The notes: generated by a model not told the origin, from the letters alone. A DNA stretch of 64,000 bases from Thermostichus sp047461615 (GCF_047461615.1 NZ_JANSHI010000015.1:1-64000), one strand, 5' to 3'. Positions 23,356-32,990 are shown, counted from the stretch's first letter. Numbers and translations: made by a program.

Positions 23356-24738
23356 ATGAGCTTTGACTTTGACTTGATCATCATCGGTGCCGGCGTTGGC
23401 GGCCACGGCGCGGCGTTGCATGCCGTCGAGTCCGGCCTGAAAACCGCCATCGTCGAGTGCGCCGAAATGGGCGGCACCTGCATCAATCGCGGCTGCATCC
23501 CCTCCAAGGCGCTGCTGGCCGCCTCAGGACGCCTGCGGGAACTGCAAAACAGCTCCCAGCTAGGGCTGCAGGTGGGATCCGTCCAGGCTGACCGGGGAGC
23601 GATTGCCGCTCACGCTGCCCAGGTGGTGGAGAAGATCCGCGCCGACATGACCCGCTCGCTGGAAAAGCTAGGGGTAACGATCCTGCGGGGACGGGGCAGG
23701 CTGGCAGGGCCGCAAACGGTCGAAGTGCAGGGGGAAGAAGGAGCCCAGGCCTACACAGCGCGGGACATTATCTTGGCTACGGGTTCTCGACCCTTCGTGC
23801 CGCCGGGGATCGAGGTGGATGGCCGCACGGTGTTTACCAGCAACGAGGCGGTGCGGCTGGAGTGGATCCCGGAGCGGCTGGCCATCATCGGCAGCGGCTA
23901 CATTGGACAGGAGTTTGCCGACGTCTACACGGCGCTGGGATCCCAGGTGATCCTCATCGAGGCCCTGGAGACGCTGATGCCAGCCTTTGACCCCGACATT
24001 GCCCGCTTGGCCCAGCGGGTGCTGATCAAACCCAGGCAAATCCAGACCTACGTAGGGGTTCTGGCCAAACAGGTAATCCCTGGGCAGCCGGTAACCATCC
24101 ACCTATCCAATGGCGAGACGCTGCAGGTGGATGGTTGTCTGGTGGCCGCTGGGCGGATCCCGGTCTCAGAGGAACTGGGCCTAGCAGAGCTAGGGGTGGA
24201 GTTAGACAAGCGCGGCTTCGTGCCGGTGGATAGCCGCATGGCCACGGAGTTGCCTCACCTGTGGGCCATCGGCGATGTGACGGGCAAGATGATGTTGGCC
24301 CACGCGGCAGCAGCCCAGGGGAGGGTGGCGGTGGAAAACATCTGTGGCCGCCCTGCTTACATGGATTACCTGAGCATCCCGGCAGCAGTGTTCACCCACC
24401 CCGAGATGGGCTTTGTGGGGCTAACCGAGCCCCAAGCCAAAGCCGAGGGCTATAGCGTGGGCACGGTGCGCACCTACTTTGGCGGCAACTCCAAGGCCAT
24501 TGCCTCTGGCGAGACTGAGGGCATGGTGAAGCTGGTCTTCGACAAGGAGACGGGGCTTTTGCTGGGATCCCACATCCTTGGTCCCCACGCAGCGGATCTC
24601 ATCCACGAGGCGGCCCAGGCCATTGCCCGCCGCGCCACGGTGCAAGAACTGGCTCGCCTGGTGCATGTTCACCCCACCCTGGCAGAGACACTGGAAGAAG
24701 CTTACCGGCGAGCTGCCCACAGCTTGGCAGTGGCCTAG
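23356..24738 (+). CDS. lpdA: Dihydrolipoyl dehydrogenase (E3)
   Basis: FAD-dependent disulfide oxidoreductase that reoxidises lipoamide in pyruvate dehydrogenase or the glycine cleavage system. FAD site GAGVGGHGAALHAVESG, redox disulfide GGTCINRGCIPSK (residues about 40-45), NAD site AIIGSGYIGQEFADVY, second FAD contact AIGDVTGKMMLAHAA and the active-site HVHPTLAETLEEAYRR at the C-terminus are all present. At 460 residues it is slightly shorter than usual; the loop after the NAD domain appears trimmed. No E1/E2 genes are adjacent, as is normal in cyanobacteria. Confidence 0.92.
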   Translation: MSFDFDLIIIGAGVGGHGAALHAVESGLKTAIVECAEMGGTCINRGCIPSKALLAASGRLRELQNSSQLGLQVGSVQADRGAIAAHAAQVVEKIRADMTRSLEKLGVTILRGRGRLAGPQTVEVQGEEGAQAYTARDIILATGSRPFVPPGIEVDGRTVFTSNEAVRLEWIPERLAIIGSGYIGQEFADVYTALGSQVILIEALETLMPAFDPDIARLAQRVLIKPRQIQTYVGVLAKQVIPGQPVTIHLSNGETLQVDGCLVAAGRIPVSEELGLAELGVELDKRGFVPVDSRMATELPHLWAIGDVTGKMMLAHAAAAQGRVAVENICGRPAYMDYLSIPAAVFTHPEMGFVGLTEPQAKAEGYSVGTVRTYFGGNSKAIASGETEGMVKLVFDKETGLLLGSHILGPHAADLIHEAAQAIARRATVQELARLVHVHPTLAETLEEAYRRAAHSLAVA

Positions 24739-24809
24739 CCAGCAGGTTTCCCCTCCAGCCCTTGAGAAAGCCATAGGATTGGGAGGGAAGTACGCAGGAG
24801 GAAGTCCTC

Positions 24810-26111
24810 TTGGTTACCGAAGCCGAGATTACACGGGCAGTGCAAGCCCAGTACGAAACCTTCCCCTATCCCCCTATTCCCTACGACCAGCCCTTTGAGG
24901 GCTTTTCCAGCCTGGGCAGCTATACCTTGGCCCAATACGCCCGCACCCGCACCTTGCAAGAGCCCACTGGGGCCAGGTTTTTGGTGGCCGGCTGCGGCAC
25001 TGGTTGGGAGATGCACGTCATCGCCGCCAGCAACCCCGGATATGGCGCCGTGGTAGGGATCGACCTCAGCCGCCCAGCTCTGGAAATTGCCCAGAAGCGG
25101 ATCAAGTACCACGGCCTGCGCAACTGCTCGGTGCATTATGGGGATCTCATGGATCCCTCCACCTGGCCGGAGGGAAGCTTTGACATGATCAGCTCCTACG
25201 GGGTAATCCACCACACCGCCGATCCCGTCAAGGCCCTAAAGAACTTGGCCTCGCGCCTGGCTCCCGACGGGGTAATGGCCCTGATGCTCTACAACCGCTC
25301 AGGCCGTTGGCATGTCTACCGCATTCGTCGTGCCTTGGAGCTGCTGGGGATTACTCCACCGGCCACCCGGGAAAAGATCGAATTTGTGCGGCAACTGCTG
25401 AAGGCAGCTCATCCCAACTCCCTTTTGGCCAAGCACGCCAAGGCCCATGAGGAATACTACCTAGCAGACGAGAACATCGTCGACAACTTCTTCCACGCCA
25501 ACGACATTCCTTTTGACATCGGCGAAATCCCCGACCTTCTGGCCCAGGCGGGCTTGGAGTTTATCGATGTAGCCCCCTACTTGGACTACTGGAACGCCAA
25601 GCCTTTAATTGCTGCTACTCACACCGAGTTCCATCGCCGCTACGAGGCCCTTTCTCGCCTCGACCAGCTACGAGTTATCGAGCATCTGGAGCCTCTTTAC
25701 CACACGCAAAATCTCTTTTGGTGCTGCCATCAGGGCAAAAAGGTGGCCAGTTGGGATCCTTTTACCCCTGAATTTTTCCAAAGCTCCCGTTGGCAGCTCA
25801 ACCCCCTCTTTGTCCAGCACGGCAAAGTGCGCTACTGGGATCAAACCATCCCCTTTTCGGATCTGCTGGGCAAGGTGGATCCGGCCCAGATCGCGGCTCA
25901 AAAAATGGACATCTTCTGGTCCATTGCTCGCATTCCCGGCAAGATGATCGCCTCCAGCCGCTACCAGGTGGTGGAGCTGTTGTTGCCCCTAGCCAAGCAA
26001 GCTCGTTCTGGCGCCGAGATCTTGGCCGACCACGCCGAGAGAGCCGAGCACGTCCTTCGCCTGTTCCGGGAGTGGGAGGCGGATCGGCTGGTGCTGCGAG
26101 TTGCTCCCTAA
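24810..26111 (+). CDS. Class I SAM-dependent methyltransferase with large C-terminal domain
   Basis: The N-terminal half is a Rossmann methyltransferase: VAGCGTGWEMHVIAA (SAM motif I, about residue 53), VGIDLSRPALEIAQKR (motif II), and SFDMISSYGVIHHTADP (motif post-I/IV). After residue about 190 comes a 240-residue region with HEEYYLADENIVDNFFH and many aromatic residues that I do not recognise. The start is TTG at 24810, supported by a strong AGGAGG site eight bases upstream. The substrate is unknown; the extra domain suggests a large or peptide substrate. It is followed convergently by tldD. Confidence 0.75.
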   Translation: MVTEAEITRAVQAQYETFPYPPIPYDQPFEGFSSLGSYTLAQYARTRTLQEPTGARFLVAGCGTGWEMHVIAASNPGYGAVVGIDLSRPALEIAQKRIKYHGLRNCSVHYGDLMDPSTWPEGSFDMISSYGVIHHTADPVKALKNLASRLAPDGVMALMLYNRSGRWHVYRIRRALELLGITPPATREKIEFVRQLLKAAHPNSLLAKHAKAHEEYYLADENIVDNFFHANDIPFDIGEIPDLLAQAGLEFIDVAPYLDYWNAKPLIAATHTEFHRRYEALSRLDQLRVIEHLEPLYHTQNLFWCCHQGKKVASWDPFTPEFFQSSRWQLNPLFVQHGKVRYWDQTIPFSDLLGKVDPAQIAAQKMDIFWSIARIPGKMIASSRYQVVELLLPLAKQARSGAEILADHAERAEHVLRLFREWEADRLVLRVAP

Positions 26112-26134
26112 CTAACTCCCCCCTACCCAAGGAG

Positions 26135-27529
26135 CTACGAGGCGGGCTGGCGGCCACCCACAATGGCGCGGCAGCGAATGTAGGGCCCGCCGGCATCCAC
26201 CTTGGCTGGCTGGCCCTTGCCGCAGTGGCCGGATCCGAGATCCCAAAGGAAATCTCGCGACACAGCGTCCACTGACTGCAACACCTCAAAGGCATTGCCG
26301 GTGATAGTAACTCCCCGCAATAGCTCCGCCAGCTTGCCATTGCGAATGCGGTAGGCCCGCTCCACGCCAAACATGAACTCGCCCGTGGAGTCGGCTTGCC
26401 CGTTCCTGGCCCCATCCAGGAAGTAGCCGTCGGGGGTGCTGGCGAGGATCTCTTCTAGCGTCTGGGATCCCGGCTCGATGTAGGTGTTGCGCATGCGGAT
26501 GAGCGGCTCGTCGGCGTACTCCCAGGCGCGGGCATTGCCGGTGGGCTCGACGCCAAAGTGGGCGGCAGTCTCCCGGTTGTGCAGGTAGCTCACCAAAATG
26601 CCATTCTGGATGATGGTAGTGGTTTGGGTAGGAACACCTTCATCGTCCACGGGCAGCGTTCCCCCTGCCCCCGGCATAAATTCAGAACGGCCAGAGTCCT
26701 TGAGAGTAACCAGTTCGCTGGCCACCCGCTGCCCTAGCTTGCCAGCCGCCACCGAGCCCGCGAGGACGAAATCGGCCTCGACCGTGTGGCCAATGGCTTC
26801 ATGCACCAGCAGTCCCACGATGGAAGGGGAGAGGATGACGGTGGCCCATCCCCCCTCGGCATAGCCTGCAGAGAGGAGATCAACTGCCGTGGCAGCCGCC
26901 TTCTCCGCCATCTGCAAGGGATCCGTCCGAAAAAGGCAATCCCACCCCCCCGTCACGCCAATGGACTCCGTGCCGCTGCTGAGTTGGCCATCGGCCTCAG
27001 CCACCGCCTGCACCCGCAATTCGGGGCGCACCAGCCGGAAGGCTACATCCGCCCCATCGGTGGTGACGATGGCTTTCTCCTCGTAGATCTCGTTGTAGGT
27101 GCAACTGGCGGAGGTGATGCGAGTGGAGGACTTGCGCGCCTGGGCTTCTGTTTCCAAAGCCAATTGAATCTTCGCCTCGAGCGGCTTGTTGACCACTTCC
27201 TCCACCCCGGGCTCACAGAACTCCCCCTGGGCTAGTTGGACGCGGGGCAAAGTCTTCAGCTTCTGCTTGCGGCAGTTGGCGCTGGCGCGGGCCGCTTGCT
27301 GGGCCTCGGCAATGGCCTTGCGAATGGCTGCGGGTGAGAGATCCCCGGTGGCGGCAAAGCCCCAGGTGCCGTCTTCTAGCACCCGCACCCCCACCCCCGA
27401 GCGCCGCCGAACTACCGTGCGCTCAATGCGGCCCTTTTCCGCCGTAACGCTGCGAAAGACTTTGCTGTGGTAGCGCAGCTCCACAAAGCCGGAGTAATCC
27501 CGAAGGATGTCGCACAGGAAATCTCGCAT
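26135..27529 (-). CDS. tldD: TldD-family metalloprotease
   Basis: Member of the TldD/PmbA (U62) family; TldD supplies the metal-bearing subunit of a TldD/TldE heterodimer that trims peptides, including leader peptides of modified microcins and unfolded proteins. The zinc motif VHEAIGHTVEADF (HExxxH) is at about residue 243, followed by GTLPVDDEGVPTQTTTIIQNG and YFLDGARNGQADSTGEFMFGVERAYRIRNGK blocks typical of TldD. At 464 residues it has the normal length. The partner PmbA/TldE is not in the window. Confidence 0.88.
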   Translation of the reverse strand: MRDFLCDILRDYSGFVELRYHSKVFRSVTAEKGRIERTVVRRRSGVGVRVLEDGTWGFAATGDLSPAAIRKAIAEAQQAARASANCRKQKLKTLPRVQLAQGEFCEPGVEEVVNKPLEAKIQLALETEAQARKSSTRITSASCTYNEIYEEKAIVTTDGADVAFRLVRPELRVQAVAEADGQLSSGTESIGVTGGWDCLFRTDPLQMAEKAAATAVDLLSAGYAEGGWATVILSPSIVGLLVHEAIGHTVEADFVLAGSVAAGKLGQRVASELVTLKDSGRSEFMPGAGGTLPVDDEGVPTQTTTIIQNGILVSYLHNRETAAHFGVEPTGNARAWEYADEPLIRMRNTYIEPGSQTLEEILASTPDGYFLDGARNGQADSTGEFMFGVERAYRIRNGKLAELLRGVTITGNAFEVLQSVDAVSRDFLWDLGSGHCGKGQPAKVDAGGPYIRCRAIVGGRQPAS

Positions 27530-27553
27530 GGCAATGAGGAGGGAAGGCCGTAC

Positions 27554-29854
27554 TCAATCCAGCATAGCTTTGTCTTCGGCGGAGTCCTCCGGCTGCCACT
27601 TCAGCACCAAGGTAGAAAGGGGGGGCAGGCAGAGATCAAGAGAGTAGGGCAGGTTGTGGTAGGGCCAGTCCTCTGTCCACTTGCCTCCTAGGTTGCCAAC
27701 GCCGCTGCCCCAGAACTCCACCGCGTCGCTGTTGAGGAGCTCCCGGTAAAACCCCCGCTCCGGCACCCCAATGCGGTAGTTTGGCCAGACCACGGGGGTG
27801 AAGTTGCAGACCACCACCAGCCACTCCTTGGGATCCTCCCCATAGCGGATGAAAGAGATAATGCCCCGATGGTCACTGCAGTCGATCCAGCGGAATCCTT
27901 CCGGCTTGGTGTCTTGGGTGTAGAGAGCCGGTTGCGAGCGCAGCAGCTGGTTGAGAGTGGCTACGTAGTGGCGCAGCTTGGCGTGGGGCTCATACTGCAG
28001 CAGCTCCCAGTCTAGATCTGCCCAAACATTCCACTCGTTCCACTGGCCAAACTCCATGCTCATGAACAAGGTTTTCTTGCCAGGGTGAGTGAACATGTAG
28101 CCGTAGAGAGCCCGCAAGCTGGCGAACTTGTGCCACAGATCTCCTGGCATTTTGCCCAGCATGTGGCTTTTGCCGTGTACCACCTCATCGTGGGAAAAAG
28201 CCAGCATGTAATTTTCGCTGAAGGCATACATGAGGCTGAAAGTCACGAGGTTGTGGTGGAACTGGCGAAACCAGGGATCCATGCGGAAATAATCCAGCAT
28301 GTCGTGCATCCAGCCCATGTTCCACTTCAGGTTAAAGCCCAGACCGCCCACGTGAGTTGGCCAGGTCACCATTGGCCAGGCAGTCGATTCCTCGGCAATG
28401 GAAAGAACGCCAGGGTAGTACTTGAAAATAAGGGTATTGAGCTGACGGAAAAAGTCGATGGCCTCTAGGTGTTCCCGACCGCCGTAGCAATTGGGGATCC
28501 ATTCCTTGCGGTCGTAATCCAGATAGAGCATCGAGGCCACTGCATCCACCCGAATGCCGTCAACGTGGTATTTGTCAAACCAAAAGAGGGCGTTGGCCAC
28601 CAGATAGTTGCGCACCTCGTTGCGGCCGTAATTGAAAACTAAGGTGCCCCAGCCTTTGTGTTCGCCCTTGCGGGGGTCAGCATATTCGTAGAGGTGGGTA
28701 CCGTCAAAAAAGGCCAGCCCATGCCCGTCTTTGGGAAAATGCCCTGGCACCCAATCGATAATGACACCAATTCCCTCCTGGTGGGCGCGATCGACAAAGT
28801 ACATGAAGTCCTGCGGGGAGCCGTAGCGGGAGGTTACGGCGTAGTAGCCGATAACCTGGTAGCCCCAGGAGCCGTCGAAGGGGTGCTCGGCCACGGGCAA
28901 GAGCTCGATGTGGGTAAAGCCCATCTCCTTGACGTAGGGGATGAGTTTGTCCGCCAGCTCCCGGTAGGTGAGAAAGCGGGTGTTGGGCTTGCGCTCCACT
29001 GGCACCAGGTGGCCATCGGCGGGCGGGTCTTCGGTGGAGGCGTGCATCCAGGATCCCAGGTGGACCTCGTACACCGAAATGGGGGAGCGCAGCGGGTCGG
29101 TGGCAGCCCGTTTTTCCATCCACTCCTGGTCGTGCCAGGTGTAGGTGTTGAGGTCAACCACAATGGAGCCGGTTTTGGGGCGAACCTCCTGTTGGAAGCC
29201 GTAGGGATCCGACTTTTCGTAGATGTCCCCCCAGGGGGCCTTCACCTCGTATTTGTAGATGGCTCCTGGCCCAAGGCCGGGGATAAACAGGACCCAGATG
29301 CCGCTTTCGTCTAGGCGCTTCATCTGGTGCTGGCGCCCATCCCAGTGGTTGAAGTCGCCAATAACACTGACGTTGCGGGCATTGGGAGCCCAGACGGCAA
29401 AGTGCACTCCCTGAACCCCGTCCACGCTTATGGGGTGAGCGCCCAACTTCTCGTAGATGCGGTGGTGGTTGCCCTCGTTGAAGAGGTAGCGATCCAGCTC
29501 GCCGATGTGGTTGACCTTCTCCGGCGGAAAGCGATAGGGATCCTCCCATTCTTCAAGGTGTTGGCCCTCCGGATCCCAAACCCGCTGCGCTCGCAAAAAG
29601 TAGTCTGGCAGGGGGGTTCCTGGCTCGAAGCGCAGCTCAAACAGGGTTTCTGGATGCAGCGGCTGCATGGGGTGGGCCTGCCCAGTGGCACGTTCCACCA
29701 GCCAAACCTGCCGCGCGTTAGGCACCAAGGCACGCACCAGCCAGAAGGACACCTCCCCCTGCTCTATCTGCTGCGGCCCCAAAACAGCATAGGGATCCTG
29801 CCATTGGTTGGTAACAAACTGAACCACTTGCTCGGCAGACAGGAGAAAGCCCAT
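27554..29854 (-). CDS. glgB: 1,4-alpha-glucan branching enzyme GlgB (GH13)
   Basis: Introduces alpha-1,6 branches in glycogen. Two N-terminal beta-sandwich modules (about residues 1-230, with HFAVWAPNARNVSVIGDFNHWDGR) precede the TIM barrel. Catalytic residues are in DGIRVDAVASMLYLDYDRKE (nucleophile Asp), SIAEESTAWP (acid Glu) and FSHDEVVHGK (Asp). The C-terminal domain ends at residue 766. The length is normal for the long cyanobacterial form. It is transcribed away from tatA, and a second, unrelated branching enzyme (GH57) lies 3 kb away. Confidence 0.96.
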   Translation of the reverse strand: MGFLLSAEQVVQFVTNQWQDPYAVLGPQQIEQGEVSFWLVRALVPNARQVWLVERATGQAHPMQPLHPETLFELRFEPGTPLPDYFLRAQRVWDPEGQHLEEWEDPYRFPPEKVNHIGELDRYLFNEGNHHRIYEKLGAHPISVDGVQGVHFAVWAPNARNVSVIGDFNHWDGRQHQMKRLDESGIWVLFIPGLGPGAIYKYEVKAPWGDIYEKSDPYGFQQEVRPKTGSIVVDLNTYTWHDQEWMEKRAATDPLRSPISVYEVHLGSWMHASTEDPPADGHLVPVERKPNTRFLTYRELADKLIPYVKEMGFTHIELLPVAEHPFDGSWGYQVIGYYAVTSRYGSPQDFMYFVDRAHQEGIGVIIDWVPGHFPKDGHGLAFFDGTHLYEYADPRKGEHKGWGTLVFNYGRNEVRNYLVANALFWFDKYHVDGIRVDAVASMLYLDYDRKEWIPNCYGGREHLEAIDFFRQLNTLIFKYYPGVLSIAEESTAWPMVTWPTHVGGLGFNLKWNMGWMHDMLDYFRMDPWFRQFHHNLVTFSLMYAFSENYMLAFSHDEVVHGKSHMLGKMPGDLWHKFASLRALYGYMFTHPGKKTLFMSMEFGQWNEWNVWADLDWELLQYEPHAKLRHYVATLNQLLRSQPALYTQDTKPEGFRWIDCSDHRGIISFIRYGEDPKEWLVVVCNFTPVVWPNYRIGVPERGFYRELLNSDAVEFWGSGVGNLGGKWTEDWPYHNLPYSLDLCLPPLSTLVLKWQPEDSAEDKAMLD

Positions 29855-30093
29855 GGCAACCCCCAGCAGACCCTTGATCTCAGTCTAACGACGGCTGGCT
29901 ACCGCTCTAGCTCGAGCGTCCCCGCTAGGAGTTCTCCAGCTTGCCTTGACATTATCCTCCTCGAGAACCAGCTCCCAAGAAAGCAGGAGCCAAGCGCTTT
30001 CTCCTGGAAGGGAGAACTTGCTAGAGTGAGACGGGCAATCCCTTTCCAAGCTGGGTTGGTCAGCCTGTTCTGTTTTTCAGGTTCTGAGGATTT

Positions 30094-30348
30094 ATGGCTA
30101 TCCTGCTGTTGAGCAAACCTATCCTGGCTGTTAGCATCTTTGGCATGGGCCTGCCAGAGCTGGCGGTGATTGGGCTGATCGCAGTGGTGGTGTTTGGCCC
30201 CAAGAAGCTGCCAGAGTTGGGCAGCGCCCTTGGCAAAGCCTTGCGCAGCTTTAAGGAAGAGATGAATAACCCCAGCCGTGAGGAGGAGTCTCCTACTAGC
30301 GCTGAGAAGCCAAAGGCAGAGAAGGTGCCTGAAAAGGATGCCGCCTAG
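30094..30348 (+). CDS. tatA: Sec-independent translocase subunit TatA
   Basis: Pore-forming component of the twin-arginine translocase in the cytoplasmic and thylakoid membranes. The core MGLPELAVIGLIAVVVFGPKKLPELG gives the short membrane helix, the FGPKKLPELG hinge and the start of the amphipathic helix (GKALRSFKEEM). A charged tail follows. Compared with most TatA proteins, there are about 15 extra hydrophobic residues before the conserved part, so an ATG at codon 18 could also be the start. 84 residues in total. Confidence 0.9.
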   Translation: MAILLLSKPILAVSIFGMGLPELAVIGLIAVVVFGPKKLPELGSALGKALRSFKEEMNNPSREEESPTSAEKPKAEKVPEKDAA

Positions 30349-30545
30349 GTATGACCTATCCGCATCGATGGCTGTCTTTGTAGCTGGCTGATCCCCCCTT
30401 GGACGTCGAAGTCCCTGCCTGCCCTACCTGCACTCTGGGGATCCTGCCTCTTCCCCTCCATTGGCGGCGGGGATCCAGGTGTCCCACACGCCTCTAGGAG
30501 TGATACCCTGAGGAAAAGTGTAGGATTACAACCGGAGCGACCGCC

Positions 30546-30911
30546 ATGCTCAAGTGCACCACCCGCCACATTCACATCTTTGCTGGCGAGGTGACGGCTG
30601 ATAACCGCTTGGTGCCCCGCGACGATGTGCTGACCCTCGATGTGGATCCCGATAACGAGCTAGTCTGGAACGACGCTGCTCTGCAGAAGGTCTATGCCCG
30701 CTTCGAGGAATTGGTGGAGGAGTACCGAGGCCGGGATCTGACGGAGTACAACCTACGGCGCATCGGGTCTGAGCTGGAACACTTCATCCGCTCCCTGCTG
30801 AGGCAAGGGGAGATTGCCTACAACCTGCAAGGGCGCACCCTCAACTACAGTCTAGGCTTTCCCCAGATCCCTGCGGAAAAAGTTGTGGATCAGTACATTC
30901 CCAAGAGATAG
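30546..30911 (+). CDS. ndhM: NAD(P)H-quinone oxidoreductase subunit M
   Basis: Cyanobacteria- and plastid-specific subunit of the photosynthetic NDH-1 complex, on its peripheral arm. The sequence contains CTTRHIHIFAGEV, LTLDVDPDNELVW and LTEYNLRRIGSELEHFIRSLLRQGEIAYNL, the NdhM signature. 121 residues, normal. The DUF2996 gene follows after 42 bases, and both probably share the terminator at 31408-31433. Confidence 0.94.
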   Translation: MLKCTTRHIHIFAGEVTADNRLVPRDDVLTLDVDPDNELVWNDAALQKVYARFEELVEEYRGRDLTEYNLRRIGSELEHFIRSLLRQGEIAYNLQGRTLNYSLGFPQIPAEKVVDQYIPKR

Positions 30912-30953
30912 CTTTTCCCCCCTTCCCCATTAGCTGTTATCGGAGTCCAGCCC

Positions 30954-31385
30954 ATGTCTGGAGAACCTACCCCCGCCCAGGAGACTACCGCCGAAGTCGC
31001 CAAGCCTGCTGAGGAAGCAACCCGCCCTCCCAAGGCTGCTGCAAAAAAACCCGCCAAAGAAGTCAAAGAAGAAAAACCCTTCGAGCAACTGATTACAGAA
31101 GAGGTGATCCCGGCGGCCATTGCCGCTTTTCAAAAACGCGGCGTCCACGATTTGCAGTTGCGCCTGGAAGGCAAGACGCTGATTGGCTCCTTTGCCGGCG
31201 GCCAGAAGCAGTTTAGCGTCCTCTTTGCCGAGGGATCCCTAAACGGCCGTAAGTTCTTCCGCTGCACTACTGCAGGATCCCCGGCCAGCACCCTCGAGTC
31301 TTTTATGATCGACGAGCGCCGCGTCGATGTGCCCCTGTTGGTGTTCTATTTGGTGCAGCGCCTCTACGCCCAGCAGTGGTATTGA
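30954..31385 (+). CDS. DUF2996-like protein
   Basis: A 143-residue soluble protein. Residues 1-40 are an Ala/Pro/Lys-rich, probably disordered segment (PKAAAKKPAKEVKEEK). The folded part has FEQLITEEVIPAAIAAFQKRGVHDLQLRLEGKTLIG and FSVLFAEGSLNGRKFFRCTTAG, ending VDVPLLVFYLVQRLYAQQWY. This resembles the cyanobacterial family DUF2996, of unknown function. It is the second gene after ndhM, so a link with NDH-1 or photosynthesis is conceivable but only from position. Confidence 0.6.
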   Translation: MSGEPTPAQETTAEVAKPAEEATRPPKAAAKKPAKEVKEEKPFEQLITEEVIPAAIAAFQKRGVHDLQLRLEGKTLIGSFAGGQKQFSVLFAEGSLNGRKFFRCTTAGSPASTLESFMIDERRVDVPLLVFYLVQRLYAQQWY

Positions 31386-31407
31386 GGGAGCTCCTGGCTA
31401 ACCCTGT

Positions 31408-31433
31408 GGATCCCGCCATCGGGATCCTTTTTT
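31408..31433 (+). terminator. Intrinsic terminator after the ndhM-DUF2996 unit
   Basis: Perfect 8-bp stem GGATCCCG (31408-31415) / CGGGATCC (31420-31427) with loop CCAT, followed at once by six T residues. It lies 23 bases after the stop codon. The stem is built from halves of the GGGATCCC genome octamer. Confidence 0.88.
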
Positions 31434-31514
31434 AGCCTTGCGGGAGATGTGCTCACAAGGGGGGAGGGATTATTTTGTGAAGAAAGGTAAGGCGATGCTG
31501 CGGGGGATTGCGAA

Positions 31515-32990
31515 ATGTACATCGTGCAGATTGCGTCGGAATGTGCCCCAGTCATCAAGGCAGGTGGGCTGGGGGATGTGGTGTACGGCCTCAGCCGGGA
31601 GCTAGAAGTGCGGGGGCACTGCGTCGAGCTGATTCTACCCAAATACGACGTCATGCGCTACGACCAAATCTGGGGCCTGCACGACGCCTACCGCGACCTC
31701 TGGGTGCCCTGGTATGGCGGGGCTATTCACTGCTCGGTGTACTGCGGCTGGGTGCATGGCCGCCTTTGCTTTTTCATTGAGCCCCACTCCAGCGATAACT
31801 TTTTTAACCGCGGCTGCTACTACGGCTGCCCAGATGACAACATGCGCTTTGCCTTTTTCAGCAAGGCTGCCCTGGAGTTTCTCCTCAAAAGCAACAAGCG
31901 CCCCGACATCATCCATTGTCACGACTGGCAGACAGGCCTGGTGCCGGTGCTGCTGTTTGAGATTTATAAGTACCACGGCATGGAAAACCAGCGGGTGTGC
32001 TACACCATTCACAACTTTAAGCATCAGGGCTTTGGGGGGCCAGAAATTCTGTGGGCCACGGGACTCAATCGCGAGCCCTATTACTTCCACTACGACCGCC
32101 TGCGCGATAACTTCAACCCTTTTGTCCTCAACTTTATGAAAGGGGGGATTGTCTTTTCCAACTTTGTAACAACAGTCTCACCCACCCACGCCCTGGAAGC
32201 ACGATTTGGCGACTACGGCTATGGGCTGGGACACACCCTCTACTTGCATCAGCACAAGTTTCGCGGCATTTTAAACGGCGTTGACTACGACATTTGGAAC
32301 CCCGAGATTGACCGTTTTATCCCTTTTCAATACACCGCACAGACCCTAGAAAACAAGGCCAAAAACAAGAAAGCCCTGCGGGAGCGGCTATGGCTACGCG
32401 ATGTTGACAAGCCTATTGTGGCCTATATCGGGCGGCTAGATGAGCAAAAGGGCGTACATCTGGTGCATCATGCCATCTATCGCTCCTTGTTTAAAAATGC
32501 TCAGTTTGTCCTGCTGGGATCCGCCACCGAGCCAGGAATTGGCGCCTGGTTTGCCCATGAGAAACGTTACCTCAACGACAACCCCGATGTTCACATCGAG
32601 CTAGCTTTCAACGAAGAGCTCTCCCACCTCATCTATGCGGGGGCAGATATCCTCGTGGTGCCCAGCCACTACGAACCCTGCGGACTGACGCAGATGATTG
32701 GCTTAAAGTACGGCACAGTGCCCGTGGTGAGAGGGGTGGGCGGCCTGGCGGATACGGTTTTCGACCGCGACTACGACACTCGCAAATTGCCGGAGCAACG
32801 CAATGGCTACGTGTTCTACCACACAGATCACGCGGCTCTGGAGTCGGCGCTGGATCGGGCCATTGACCTGTGGTACACCGCTCCCGACCAGTTTCGCCAG
32901 CTGCAAATCCAGGGCATGAGCTACGACTACTCCTGGAACTACCCCGGCAAAGAATACCTAGAGATCTACGAGTGCATTCGTCACCGCTGA
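31515..32990 (+). CDS. glgA: Glycogen (starch) synthase GlgA
   Basis: GT5 enzyme that extends alpha-1,4-glucan chains from ADP-glucose. The substrate-binding motif KAGGLGDVVYGLSREL is at residue 17, HDWQTGLVPVLLFE follows, and the C-terminal half has GRLDEQKGVHLV and EPCGLTQMIGLKYGTVPVVRGVGGLADTV. 491 residues, normal. The QIA-SECAPVIKAGGLGD start and TIHNFKHQGF resemble the GlgA2/SSIII-IV branch of cyanobacteria, which helps initiate or elongate chains; the subtype is inferred. The GH57 branching enzyme gene follows after 116 bases. Confidence 0.93.
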   Translation: MYIVQIASECAPVIKAGGLGDVVYGLSRELEVRGHCVELILPKYDVMRYDQIWGLHDAYRDLWVPWYGGAIHCSVYCGWVHGRLCFFIEPHSSDNFFNRGCYYGCPDDNMRFAFFSKAALEFLLKSNKRPDIIHCHDWQTGLVPVLLFEIYKYHGMENQRVCYTIHNFKHQGFGGPEILWATGLNREPYYFHYDRLRDNFNPFVLNFMKGGIVFSNFVTTVSPTHALEARFGDYGYGLGHTLYLHQHKFRGILNGVDYDIWNPEIDRFIPFQYTAQTLENKAKNKKALRERLWLRDVDKPIVAYIGRLDEQKGVHLVHHAIYRSLFKNAQFVLLGSATEPGIGAWFAHEKRYLNDNPDVHIELAFNEELSHLIYAGADILVVPSHYEPCGLTQMIGLKYGTVPVVRGVGGLADTVFDRDYDTRKLPEQRNGYVFYHTDHAALESALDRAIDLWYTAPDQFRQLQIQGMSYDYSWNYPGKEYLEIYECIRHR

